A stretch of DNA of 7,875 nt from Selenomonadaceae bacterium. GTDB lineage: Bacteria > Bacillota > Negativicutes > Selenomonadales > Selenomonadaceae. Below, one piece after another: positions 1 through 5,450 of this stretch (position 1 is the first letter of the stretch; each line of letters opens with the position of its first letter). The stretch is from NCBI GenBank assembly GCA_017453765.1, contig JAFTEG010000147.1, positions 1 to 7,875 of the forward strand, read 5' to 3'. Under the pieces are notes generated by a model. It made no database searches. It saw nothing but the letters and a program-made list of their open reading frames with translations, and was not told the DNA's origin. A program made the translations under genes and the position numbers.

Positions 1-462
1 AATATCGTTGCCGACTTCGCGCAGTCTTAAAATTTCACGCGCTTGGATTTGAATATCGGTCGACTGTCCGCTGGCACCGCCTAAGGGCTGGTGAATCATA
101 ATTCGCGCCAAAGGCAAGGCGAAACGTTTACCCTTCGCGCCTGCAGTTAAAAGCAGTGAACCCATACTCGCCGCCTGACCAATGCAAATAGTTGAGACGT
201 CCGGCTTTATGTACTGCATTGTGTCGTAAATTGCAAGACCCGCCGTTACAACGCCGCCGGGACTGTTAATGTAAAGGTGAATGTCTTTTTCGGGATCTTC
301 CGACTCCAAAAAAAGCATCTGCGCGACGATTGAGTTGGCAACGTCATCGCTTATCGGTCCGCCCAGAAAAATTATTCTGTCCTTCAAAAGGCGCGAATAT
401 ATGTCATACGCTCTTTCGCCGTAGCCTGTCTTTTCAATTACCATTGGAACATAGTACGCCAT
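1..462 (-). CDS. clpP: ATP-dependent Clp protease proteolytic subunit ClpP (partial, C-terminus off the window)
   Basis: ClpP is the serine-peptidase chamber of the cytoplasmic Clp protease. It assembles as a double heptamer and degrades proteins unfolded by ClpX or ClpC-type ATPases. I translated 154 residues from an ATG at 460-462 to the left edge. They include the substrate-groove stretch YINSPGG (64-70), the nucleophile motif GQAASMGS with catalytic Ser99, and RIMIHQP with catalytic His124. The third catalytic residue, Asp near position 170 in the family, lies beyond the window. A GAGGTG ribosome site at 468-473 sits 5 nt before the ATG and fixes the start. The N-terminus [26 protein letters not shown] is family-typical in its [19 protein letters not shown] pattern. 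It lies downstream of tig on the same strand, the usual order; clpX is expected next but cannot be seen. Confidence 0.96.
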   Translation of the reverse strand, partial: MAYYVPMVIEKTGYGERAYDIYSRLLKDRIIFLGGPISDDVANSIVAQMLFLESEDPEKDIHLYINSPGGVVTAGLAIYDTMQYIKPDVSTICIGQAASMGSLLLTAGAKGKRFALPLARIMIHQPLGGASGQSTDIQIQAREILRLREVGNDI

Positions 463-467
463 AATGT

Positions 468-473
468 CACCTC
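468..473 (-). promoter_or_regulatory. Ribosome binding site of clpP
   Basis: On the minus strand the site reads GAGGTG, 5 nt before the ATG. It lies only 3 nt from the edge of the heptad repeat element, so any fold of that element in RNA would end right beside this site. Confidence 0.75.
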
Positions 474-476
474 GTT

Positions 477-543
477 TTAGGAGTTAGGAGTTAGGTTTTA
501 GAAAATCCTGTTCCCTAATCCCTCTTCCCTCTTTCCCTAATTA
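477..543. repeat. Heptad repeat element, copy 1 (tig-clpP gap)
   Basis: On the minus strand the first half carries four G-tracts in a period of about seven (TTAGGGA, AGAGGGA and variants). The second half carries CCTAACT-type units on the same strand. The centre reads AGG-A-TTTT-CT-AAAA-CCT, a short inverted repeat, and outer TTAGG and CCTAA units can pair, so the whole element may fold as a long imperfect hairpin in the clpP leader. It belongs with the elements at 2271-2323 and 5350-5404, which share the NNAGGGA unit. This copy is the most degenerate of the three. Confidence 0.8.
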
Positions 544-566
544 GCAAACGCGCGATTAGAAGTCAA
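538..566 (-). promoter_or_regulatory. Possible clpP promoter
   Basis: On the minus strand, TTGACT (561-566) is followed after 17 bp by TAATTA (538-543), with TGC just before it as an extended -10. The -35 matches five of six consensus bases, but the -10 is poor. It would give clpP its own transcript, with the repeat element in its leader. Read-through from tig is the alternative, since I see no convincing terminator after tig. Confidence 0.35.
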
Positions 567-623
567 GCTTTACGCCGCTCCCAATCGCCGTTTAAAAAAT
601 TTCAAATAGCTTATAAAAATTTA

Positions 624-2165
624 CTAAGAATCCGCGTTTTTGTCAACTGCCGAATCCGATTTTTCTTTGTCGTCCGCAACTTTTTCAGCCGTAGCTTTAT
701 CATCTGATTTAGTTTCGGCAACGTCATCTTTCGCCTTAACTTTAACGTCGTCTTTAGTTTCGGCAACTTCATCTTTCGCCGGAGCTTTAACGTCGTCTTT
801 AGCCGTAGCTTTATCATCAGCCGTAGCTTTATCATCAGCCGCAACGTCTGATTTATCGTCATCAGCCTTTTCAGCGCCTGCCATGTTATCAAAAATGAAT
901 TGCATAGCTTTTTGGCGGCGAACATTGCCGATTACGGTTTGAATTTGACCGTTGTCTTTAAGCGCCTTAACAATTTGCTTGGGCGTTGCACGGTACATGC
1001 TTGCCATATGCGCAATTTCCATATTCAAATCGACATCTTCAACTTTAATATTTTCAATCTGCGCGACTTCCTCAAGCAACATTTCCATACGCAGATTTTT
1101 CTCCGCCTCTTCGCGATAGTCTTTGCGTAGGTCGTCAGCACTCATACCGTTGGCGGCAAGGTAAACTTCCAACTTCAGCCCCTGCATTTGCAAATTGGCA
1201 TCGAGTTCGTTAATCATCTGTTCAACGCGATTGTCAATCATAACCGGCGGCATGTCAACCGTCATATTGTCGGTAGCCTTTTGAAGGACTTCTTCACGCT
1301 GTTTATAAAGTGCATTGCGCTCCGCCATCGCTTCCAAATTTTTTCTGATACTTTCTTGGAATTTTTCAAGGGTATCAAAGCCGCTGACTTTTTTAATGAA
1401 CTCTTCGTCAAGTTCAGGCAACTTCGGACGCTTTATGCTTAAAATTTTGCAGTGGAATACGGCAGGTTTTTCAGCCAAATCTTTTGCGTGATAGCCTTCG
1501 GGGAAGGTAACTTTAACGTCTTTTTCTTCGCCGATTTTCAAGCCGATAAGCTGATCTTCAAAGTTATCAATGAAAGAATGTGAACCAATTTCAAGGGGGG
1601 CGCCTTTAGCCTCACCGCCTTTAAATTTTTCACCGTTGACCGTGCCGACATAATCAAGCGTGATAAAATCACCGTCAGCAACTTTGTCATCTGCGGGAGC
1701 GTCAATCATTTCGGCGTGGTTTTCGCGAATATGTTCAATTTGGTGCTCAACGTCTTCATCGGTTACGGGCTTAACAACTTTTTCGACTTCAAGCCCTTTG
1801 TATTCGCCGACGGTCACTTGGGGATAAGGGGTATACTTCAATGTGAAAACGAAGTCTTTGCCCTCTTCGCAGGTGACAATGTCCGGTTTCATTTCTGTGA
1901 CGGGCATATACTTCATCGTGTTTAAAAGATCGTTTGCGCCTTTGCGAATGAGAATTTCAGCCGACTCATCCAAAATGGCGCCCTTGCCGAAATAGTTTTC
2001 CAAAATCTGCGCAGGGGGAACTTTGCCCTTGCGAAAGCCGGGAATATTTACGCGCGAGGCGAGCTGTTTGCAGGCGCGGCTTTTTGTCTTTTCAAGCTCT
2101 GCCGCGTCAAAAGTTATCGTAGCCTCACTTTCGTAATTATCTATGCTTTTAATGGTAAATTTCAT
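624..2165 (-). CDS. tig: Trigger factor, ribosome-associated chaperone and peptidyl-prolyl isomerase, with an acidic C-terminal tail
   Basis: Trigger factor binds at the ribosome exit tunnel and shields nascent chains. The 513-residue product has the ribosome-binding N-domain with its signature GFRKGKVP (43-50), then a FKBP-type isomerase domain at about 162-245 (DGDFITLDYVGTVNGEKF onward, GSHSFIDNFEDQLIGL), then the helical arm domain from about 250 to 430. The family is usually about 430-450 residues long. The extra length is a tail at about 431-513 made almost only of Ala, Asp, Glu, Lys, Val, Thr and Ser, coded by internal tandem repeats. The ATG at 2163-2165 follows an SD GGGAGGT (2178-2184) at 12 nt, slightly long. 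clpP lies downstream on the same strand, the common arrangement. Identity is sure; the function of the tail is unknown. Confidence 0.96.
   Translation of the reverse strand: MKFTIKSIDNYESEATITFDAAELEKTKSRACKQLASRVNIPGFRKGKVPPAQILENYFGKGAILDESAEILIRKGANDLLNTMKYMPVTEMKPDIVTCEEGKDFVFTLKYTPYPQVTVGEYKGLEVEKVVKPVTDEDVEHQIEHIRENHAEMIDAPADDKVADGDFITLDYVGTVNGEKFKGGEAKGAPLEIGSHSFIDNFEDQLIGLKIGEEKDVKVTFPEGYHAKDLAEKPAVFHCKILSIKRPKLPELDEEFIKKVSGFDTLEKFQESIRKNLEAMAERNALYKQREEVLQKATDNMTVDMPPVMIDNRVEQMINELDANLQMQGLKLEVYLAANGMSADDLRKDYREEAEKNLRMEMLLEEVAQIENIKVEDVDLNMEIAHMASMYRATPKQIVKALKDNGQIQTVIGNVRRQKAMQFIFDNMAGAEKADDDKSDVAADDKATADDKATAKDDVKAPAKDEVAETKDDVKVKAKDDVAETKSDDKATAEKVADDKEKSDSAVDKNADS
688..837 (-). 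repeat. Tandem repeats coding for the trigger factor tail
   Basis: Two 45-bp units (712-756 and 757-801) differ at only a few bases and code for 15-residue units of the form KDDVKxxAKD(D/E)VAET. They are followed by two identical 18-bp units (802-819 and 820-837) coding for ADDKAT. A near-copy of the 18-bp unit lies at 688-705. All unit lengths are multiples of three, so changes in copy number would alter tail length without a frameshift. Confidence 0.9.
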
Positions 2166-2177
2166 TGTAAAATTATG

Positions 2178-2184
2178 ACCTCCC
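2178..2184 (-). promoter_or_regulatory. Ribosome binding site of tig
   Basis: The minus strand reads GGGAGGT, 12 nt before the ATG of tig. The complementarity is strong, and the spacing is somewhat long. Confidence 0.65.
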
Positions 2185-2211
2185 GTTAAAAATAATTACG
2201 GCACGGCGTCA

Positions 2212-2240
2212 ATCTTAACACAGCGTCAAAAAAAAAACAA
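2212..2240 (-). promoter_or_regulatory. Candidate tig promoter
   Basis: On the minus strand, TTGTTT (2235-2240) lies 17 bp before TAAGAT (2212-2217), which is preceded by TG one base upstream (extended -10). It would give a leader of about 40 nt before tig. The -35 lies inside the T-run of the upstream terminator. Two TTGACG boxes nearby (2224-2229, 2207-2212) have no good -10 at proper spacing. Confidence 0.4.
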
Positions 2241-2261
2241 TACTTTACGCCGAAAGTACCG
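2228..2261 (-). terminator. Rho-independent terminator after the terF-like gene
   Basis: On the minus strand, CGGTACTTT (2253-2261) pairs with AAAGTATTG (2238-2246) around the loop CGGCGT. This gives nine pairs, two of them G-U. A run of ten T follows at once (2228-2237). It is placed to end the ahbA-ahbB-terF-like transcript before tig. Confidence 0.8.
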
Positions 2262-2270
2262 TATTTTTAT

Positions 2271-2323
2271 TTAGGGACTAGGGATTAGGGATGAGGGAAG
2301 AGGGAAGAGGGATTAGGGATTAG
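2271..2323. repeat. Heptad repeat element, copy 2 (G-tract array after the terF-like gene)
   Basis: The plus strand holds consecutive seven-base units: TTAGGGA, CTAGGGA, TTAGGGA, TGAGGGA, AGAGGGA, AGAGGGA, TTAGGGA, then TTAG. Each GGG is separated by four bases, so the run fits a G-quadruplex pattern on the plus strand. Unlike the other two copies it has no complementary C-rich half. It ends 3 bp from the stop codon of the terF-like gene, so that gene's transcript carries the C-rich version before the terminator. Confidence 0.9.
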
Positions 2324-2326
2324 ATT

Positions 2327-3619
2327 TTAGCGAATAATATTTTTACTTCGTGCCGCCTTTAACCAATTCGGAAACTCATTTAAAAGCCGTGAATAAAGTT
2401 CGGAGTTGTCGACATTGCGAAAATCATCAAGCGCAAAAAAATTCGTGTTGTCGACGTAGCGTCCTTCCAGCGTATCCAGCTTTTCAAATATGCCGTAGCC
2501 GCTGCCAAAAAGTCTGCTAAAAAAACCGTTGCCGCCTATACCTACAAACTGCCAAAAAATCGGCATCTTAGACGAAGAAATAATTAACGATTTAATTTCA
2601 TCTGCGGAACCTACCCCGCCGTCTGAAATGAAGACTATGTACGCAGGAAACTCACTGTTTTGGTATTCGTTAATAACTTCACGCATTACCGCCGGTTCAT
2701 AGTTGCCGCATTCCAACCGATTCATTAAATCTGACCAATCAGAAGGCACTGCACGTTCATAATTAAGCAGAGTGACCGAATCCATACGCCGACAAATACT
2801 GCCGTAATACCAAAAATCCAATTCGCCGTCGTCATCAAACTGTACTGCAATCGGTACGATTTTATTCACAATTTCTTGCACCGTGCCGTTTTCGTAGCTT
2901 GAATACATTGAACCGGAAATATCCATAACCAGCGCGACTTTTGCAACGGTCTCCTGCAAATTACGCTTTTCAAGTTCAACTTTCAGCGGCTTGACCAGCG
3001 AAATTAATTTCGGCGCGCCTTCTTGAATTTTCTTTTCAAGCGAAATTTTTTTAGGCTTTGTCGGTGTAGGTTGAATATCTGACTTAGTATTAACAGTGTC
3101 ATCTTGAATCTGTTCGCCGCCGTAAAATTCCAAAAGCTTATCAAGCCCGCCGTCAAAGCCGCGTGCAACAATTTGAAAGCGCCAATTATTTTTGCGGTAA
3201 ATTTCAAGTGACGTTATCGCCTTTTCATTTTGAAAATCCCTGCCGCCGAACTGCGCGGTAACCTTTTCTTTATCACCCTGCTCAATTGTCAAATCGTGCG
3301 TGGAAATTTCGCCCATACTTCCCGCGCCGTCAATGCTTGCAGTAAACACCAGCCTTTGAACGGTACTCGGCAACGTTTCAAGGTCAATAAAAAATTCCGC
3401 GCCGTTTGAAATTTCATTGTAGCGAATTTCGCCGCGCGGCGATTGAGTCTGATTATAAAAAATCATGTATCTATCGTCGGACAATTTATTTTTGGCGTCA
3501 ACGCCGAAACAGGTAAAGTCGTACGTCGCCTTGCCGCTAATTTTTAACGTCACCTTAAGCGGCTTAGAAATGTCAAAAAATTTTTCAAGGTTGTCTCTGA
3601 CGCCGCGTTCAACTTTCAA
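2327..3619 (-). CDS. TerF-like protein: TerD-family domain fused to a von Willebrand factor A domain
   Basis: The 430-residue protein joins two domains. Residues about 10-165 look like a TerD/TerZ domain of the tellurium-resistance and stress family (FGVDAKNKLSDDRYMIFYNQ at 38-57, the QSPRGEIRYNE turn, FFIDLETLP, LVFTASID). After a Pro/Lys linker (about 178-200) comes a vWA domain from about 225, with MIDAS motif DISGSM (Asp233, Ser235, Ser237), FDDDGELDFWYYG and FISDGG (Asp333). This order matches TerF of ter operons. The position of the usual MIDAS Thr appears to be Gly305 (ECGNYEPAV), and the acidic GDDE-type loop of TerD is missing, so metal binding may differ. It starts at a TTG 7 nt after GAGGTG (3627-3632), which overlaps the ahbB stop. 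No other ter gene is in the window, so a role in tellurite resistance is not shown; a stress or membrane-linked scaffold role is only possible. Domain calls are firm, function is not. Confidence 0.85.
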   Translation of the reverse strand: MKVERGVRDNLEKFFDISKPLKVTLKISGKATYDFTCFGVDAKNKLSDDRYMIFYNQTQSPRGEIRYNEISNGAEFFIDLETLPSTVQRLVFTASIDGAGSMGEISTHDLTIEQGDKEKVTAQFGGRDFQNEKAITSLEIYRKNNWRFQIVARGFDGGLDKLLEFYGGEQIQDDTVNTKSDIQPTPTKPKKISLEKKIQEGAPKLISLVKPLKVELEKRNLQETVAKVALVMDISGSMYSSYENGTVQEIVNKIVPIAVQFDDDGELDFWYYGSICRRMDSVTLLNYERAVPSDWSDLMNRLECGNYEPAVMREVINEYQNSEFPAYIVFISDGGVGSADEIKSLIISSSKMPIFWQFVGIGGNGFFSRLFGSGYGIFEKLDTLEGRYVDNTNFFALDDFRNVDNSELYSRLLNEFPNWLKAARSKNIIR

Positions 3620-3626
3620 ATCAAGT

Positions 3627-3632
3627 CACCTC
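3627..3632 (-). promoter_or_regulatory. Ribosome binding site of the terF-like gene, at the ahbB stop
   Basis: The minus strand reads TTAGAGGTGACTTGATTTG: the TAG stop of ahbB runs into GAGGTG, and the TTG start of the terF-like gene follows 7 nt later. It decides the TTG at 3617-3619 over the out-of-frame TTG at 3622-3624 and suggests translational coupling. Confidence 0.7.
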
Positions 3633-4177
3633 TAACTTTCGGAAAAATATTTCATCGCAGTTTTCTTCCACTCTTTTTTAGAGTAAAGCACCTGATAATT
3701 TGTAATGCCGGTCAACTTTGAAAGCTCCGCAATAATGCCGTCGCACTCTTCGCGGGTTTTGGCGTGAATCATCGTGTAAAGATTGTAATTCCAATTAGGC
3801 GCGGGATTTCTGTCGTAGCAATGCGAAACTGCACAATGCGCACTCATAATCGCCGCAATTTCGGAAAGTTTTTCTTGGGGTACATTCCATGCGCAAAGTG
3901 CATTGGATTTAAATCCCGCCGTTCTATGTTGCAGTACCGCGCCAAGCTTGCGAATTTTTTTCTCACGTACAAAATCGTTTACACGCGCCAAAAATTCATC
4001 TTCGCTCATTCCCGCGCGTTCTGCCAAAATTTTGTACGGCTCTTCGCAAAGGGGAAATTCTTCCTGCAATACCTGCACGATTTTTTTGTCCGGCGCCGTC
4101 AACTCTTTTGTGTCACTGTAATTTGATTTTGTGTCACTGTAATTTGATTTTATGTCACTGTAATTTGAATTGCACAT
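3632..4177 (-). CDS. ahbB: Siroheme decarboxylase subunit AhbB (Lrp/AsnC-fold)
   Basis: AhbB works with AhbA to remove two carboxyl groups from siroheme, giving 12,18-didecarboxysiroheme in the siroheme-dependent heme pathway; the pair also resembles the NirDLGH proteins of heme d1 synthesis. In the 181 residues, a winged-helix Lrp/AsnC-type segment at about 27-80 is followed by an alpha/beta domain with the AhbB signature SHCYDRNPAPNW (118-129) and YNLYTMIH (131-138). This family signature separates it from true Lrp regulators. The first 26 residues contain SNYSD(I/T)K three times and look added to the domain. The ATG at 4175-4177 has no clear SD; it overlaps ahbA by 23 bp and is probably translated by coupling. 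No in-frame ATG or GTG lies in the repeat; a TTG at codon 26 is the only alternative. ahbC and ahbD are not in the window. Confidence 0.88.
   Translation of the reverse strand: MCNSNYSDIKSNYSDTKSNYSDTKELTAPDKKIVQVLQEEFPLCEEPYKILAERAGMSEDEFLARVNDFVREKKIRKLGAVLQHRTAGFKSNALCAWNVPQEKLSEIAAIMSAHCAVSHCYDRNPAPNWNYNLYTMIHAKTREECDGIIAELSKLTGITNYQVLYSKKEWKKTAMKYFSES
4110..4169 (-). repeat. Triplicated 21-bp unit at the ahbA/ahbB overlap
   Basis: Three tandem units begin at 4110, 4131 and 4152 on the plus strand. The first two are identical; the third differs at its first base and at its end. Each holds the core GTCACTGTAATTTGA. In the ahbB frame they code SNYSD(T/I)K three times. The ahbA stop codon (4155-4157) falls inside the unit nearest the ahbB start. 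Each unit is seven codons, so the ahbB frame is kept. Confidence 0.95.
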
Positions 4178-4610
4178 TTATCTTAAATTTTTTGTTCGAC
4201 TTTAAATTAATCATATCTTCGACGCCGCGCATGGACTTTATCTCTTGCAAAATGCTGGATTCACGGTCGGCGTTCAAAGTTAAAAGCGTGAACCAAAGAT
4301 TAAATTTGCCTTCGCGCTCGTAGTTATGCGTGACTTCGGTGTAACTGTTTACCGCCTGTGCAACCGCGCAGATTTCGGAAGGCGCCACTTCCAACGCTAC
4401 CAACGTGCCGCGATAGCCTAAGTTGTCAGAATTGAAAAAAGTTCCGATTCGCCGCAGATATCCCGCCGCCTTGAGTTCGCGCACTCGATTTAGTACAAAA
4501 CTTTCGTCCGCGCCGAGTTTAGCCGCCATTGCCGCAAAAGGTCTCTTGCATACCGGCAAATTTCCCTGCAGAAGATTTAAAAGCGATTTGTCAAAGTTTG
4601 AAAGTTCCAT
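4155..4610 (-). CDS. ahbA: Siroheme decarboxylase subunit AhbA (Lrp/AsnC-fold)
   Basis: AhbA is the partner of AhbB in siroheme decarboxylation (see AhbB). The 151-residue protein has a helix-turn-helix-like N-terminal part (about 4-58, ending GYLRRIGTFFNS) and an alpha/beta domain (about 66-150) with the family signature VTHNYERE (93-100) and FNLWFTLL (103-110). These residues are shared with AhbA/NirD proteins and are not typical of amino-acid-sensing Lrp regulators. The ATG at 4608-4610 follows GGGAG (4620-4624) at 9 nt. A strong promoter lies just upstream. The last codons lie in the 21-bp repeat shared with the start of ahbB. Length is normal for the family. A DNA-binding role cannot be excluded from sequence alone, but the paired order ahbA-ahbB supports the enzyme. 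Confidence 0.88.
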   Translation of the reverse strand: MELSNFDKSLLNLLQGNLPVCKRPFAAMAAKLGADESFVLNRVRELKAAGYLRRIGTFFNSDNLGYRGTLVALEVAPSEICAVAQAVNSYTEVTHNYEREGKFNLWFTLLTLNADRESSILQEIKSMRGVEDMINLKSNKKFKINVQFKLQ

Positions 4611-4619
4611 GACATTTTT

Positions 4620-4624
4620 CTCCC
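4620..4624 (-). promoter_or_regulatory. Ribosome binding site of ahbA
   Basis: The minus strand reads GGGAG, 9 nt before the ATG. It supports the chosen start. Confidence 0.65.
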
Positions 4625-4631
4625 AAAAAAT

Positions 4632-4644
4632 TGAATCACATTCA
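4632..4644. promoter_or_regulatory. Candidate operator in the ahbA leader
   Basis: TGAAT-CAC-ATTCA is a perfect inverted repeat with a 3-bp centre, lying just downstream of the -10 box where transcription of ahbA should begin. A repressor bound there would block the start. No regulator is identified. Confidence 0.4.
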
Positions 4645-4649
4645 CGTTT

Positions 4650-4678
4650 ATTCTACAGAGATTTTTCACTTGCGTCAA
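4650..4678 (-). promoter_or_regulatory. Promoter of the ahbA-ahbB-terF-like operon
   Basis: On the minus strand, TTGACG (4673-4678) is followed after exactly 17 bp by TAGAAT (4650-4655). Each box matches five of six consensus bases. It starts 17 bp after the queH stop, so the operon can be expressed apart from queH. The -35 lies within a second small inverted repeat, ACTTG-CGT-CAAGT (4668-4680). Confidence 0.75.
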
Positions 4679-4695
4679 GTAATTGTGAACATAAT

Positions 4696-5334
4696 TCAGA
4701 AATTTTTTTGCGCGTTTGAACCGGCGGAATTGCGAAATTTGGCGCGGCGAATTTTTTTCAAGTCTTTGCTGAATCGCTCCTCTTCGCTGAAAATACAGCC
4801 GCAATAATTTTGTCGGTACAATTCCAGCTCTTGACTGATTTCAATGCCTTCCTGCCAACCTGCGCGGAAGTCTTCATAAAAAAATTTTACGCCGAAACTT
4901 TTTGCGCAACTCTCGGCAATGGTTTTCATCAGCTCATGGTTTTGGTGAATACTGTAAAAAAGAGTGGACGTGAAAATTTCAAAATTATTTTCCGCCGCAA
5001 ATTTCGCCGCCTCACTCAAACGCCACGCGTAGCAGATTTTACAGCGCTTATGAAAGCCGTCGTAAAAATTAACCGTGTCTTCGCCGTCAATGCCTTCGAC
5101 AACAGCAGAAGTACGCGCCAAAAAACCACGCAAGCCGTAGTGATTGACCGCGTTAAAATCCATTTGAACTTTCTCGGCAAATTCCCGCGCAGTTTTTAAT
5201 CTTTGTTGCCATTCGCGGTAGGGGTGAATATTTGGATTGAAAAAAAATCCCGTCGGCTCGAAACCTTCTGCGCGCAATTTTTTCACGGGGTAGCACGAAC
5301 ACGGTCCGCAACACATATGCAATAATATTTTCAT
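4696..5334 (-). CDS. queH: Epoxyqueuosine reductase QueH
   Basis: QueH (formerly DUF208) reduces epoxyqueuosine to queuosine in the anticodon loop of tRNAs, the last step of queuosine synthesis. It is the non-B12 alternative to QueG. The 212-residue protein opens with the signature HMCCGPCSCYP (Cys8, Cys9, Cys12, Cys14), continues with NPNIHPYREWQQR (33-45), RCKICYAWRL (Cys98, Cys101) and TSTLFYSIHQNHE (122-134), and closes with NYCGCIFSEEERF (Cys178, Cys180). These Cys groups are the Fe-S and metal-site residues of the family. Length is normal. The ATG at 5332-5334 follows AAGGAG (5344-5349) at 9 nt. It is transcribed away from sstT. No terminator is clear between it and ahbA, so some read-through into that operon is possible. 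Confidence 0.93.
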   Translation of the reverse strand: MKILLHMCCGPCSCYPVKKLRAEGFEPTGFFFNPNIHPYREWQQRLKTAREFAEKVQMDFNAVNHYGLRGFLARTSAVVEGIDGEDTVNFYDGFHKRCKICYAWRLSEAAKFAAENNFEIFTSTLFYSIHQNHELMKTIAESCAKSFGVKFFYEDFRAGWQEGIEISQELELYRQNYCGCIFSEEERFSKDLKKIRRAKFRNSAGSNAQKNF

Positions 5335-5343
5335 AAAACTTTA

Positions 5344-5349
5344 CTCCTT
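5344..5349 (-). promoter_or_regulatory. Ribosome binding site of queH
   Basis: The minus strand reads AAGGAG, 9 nt before the ATG. It directly abuts the heptad repeat element. Confidence 0.75.
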
Positions 5350-5404
5350 TTTAGGGATTAGGGACTAGGGATTAGAAATCCTCTTCCCTCTTCCCTCTTC
5401 CCTA
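5350..5404. repeat. Heptad repeat element, copy 3 (between queH and sstT), imperfect hairpin
   Basis: The plus strand starts TTAGGGA TTAGGGA CTAGGGA TTAG, has a short centre (AAATC), and ends with three CTCTTCCCT-type units and TA. The two halves are in register: three AGGGA blocks can pair with three TCCCT blocks, with 2-base mismatches between. This gives a long imperfect hairpin on either strand. One edge abuts the queH SD and the other lies 3 bp from the sstT -10 box. Confidence 0.9.
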
Positions 5405-5407
5405 TGC

Positions 5408-5413
5408 TATAAT
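5408..5413 (+). promoter_or_regulatory. Extended -10 promoter of sstT
   Basis: TATAAT is preceded by TGC, a perfect extended -10. The region 17 bp upstream is the CT-rich half of the repeat element and has no good -35, which an extended -10 can tolerate. The start of transcription would leave a leader of about 30 nt. Confidence 0.6.
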
Positions 5414-5434
5414 TTTCGCGGAACAAATTTTTTT

Positions 5435-5442
5435 AGGGAGGT
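5435..5442 (+). promoter_or_regulatory. Ribosome binding site of sstT, fixes a TTG start
   Basis: AGGGAGGT ends 8 nt before the TTG at 5451-5453. A second TTG follows at once (5454), at a less suitable 11 nt. No ATG lies near in frame, so the start is TTG. Confidence 0.7.
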
Positions 5443-5450
5443 AGTTTAAT

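Noticed and set aside
551..600. GCGATT...AATCGC inverted repeat as a tig terminator
   Set aside because: The stem is 6 bp with a loop of about 25 nt, and no proper T-run follows on the minus strand.
611..942. Two repeat-rich open frames over the tig 3' end, one Lys/Leu-rich on minus and one Ser/Ala-rich on plus
   Set aside because: Both are shadows of the repeat-coded trigger factor tail; their repeats come from the tail's DNA repeats and neither has a start signal.
2271..2323. Telomere or replicon end, from the TTAGGG-like units
   Set aside because: The array is interstitial, with ordinary genes on both sides, and similar elements occur at two other gaps.
4110..4169. Tandem 21-bp units as a CRISPR or phage-type array
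   Set aside because: The units are directly joined with no spacers and lie inside coding sequence.
3764..4323. Plus-strand open frames across ahbA and ahbB
   Set aside because: They lie antisense to well-supported genes and have no recognisable domains or start signals.
3632..4610. Reading the two Lrp/AsnC-like genes as transcription regulators
   Set aside because: The paired overlapping order and the THNYERE/FNLWFTL and SHCYDRNP/YNLYTMIH signatures are those of siroheme decarboxylase subunits. Regulation by them is still possible but not shown.
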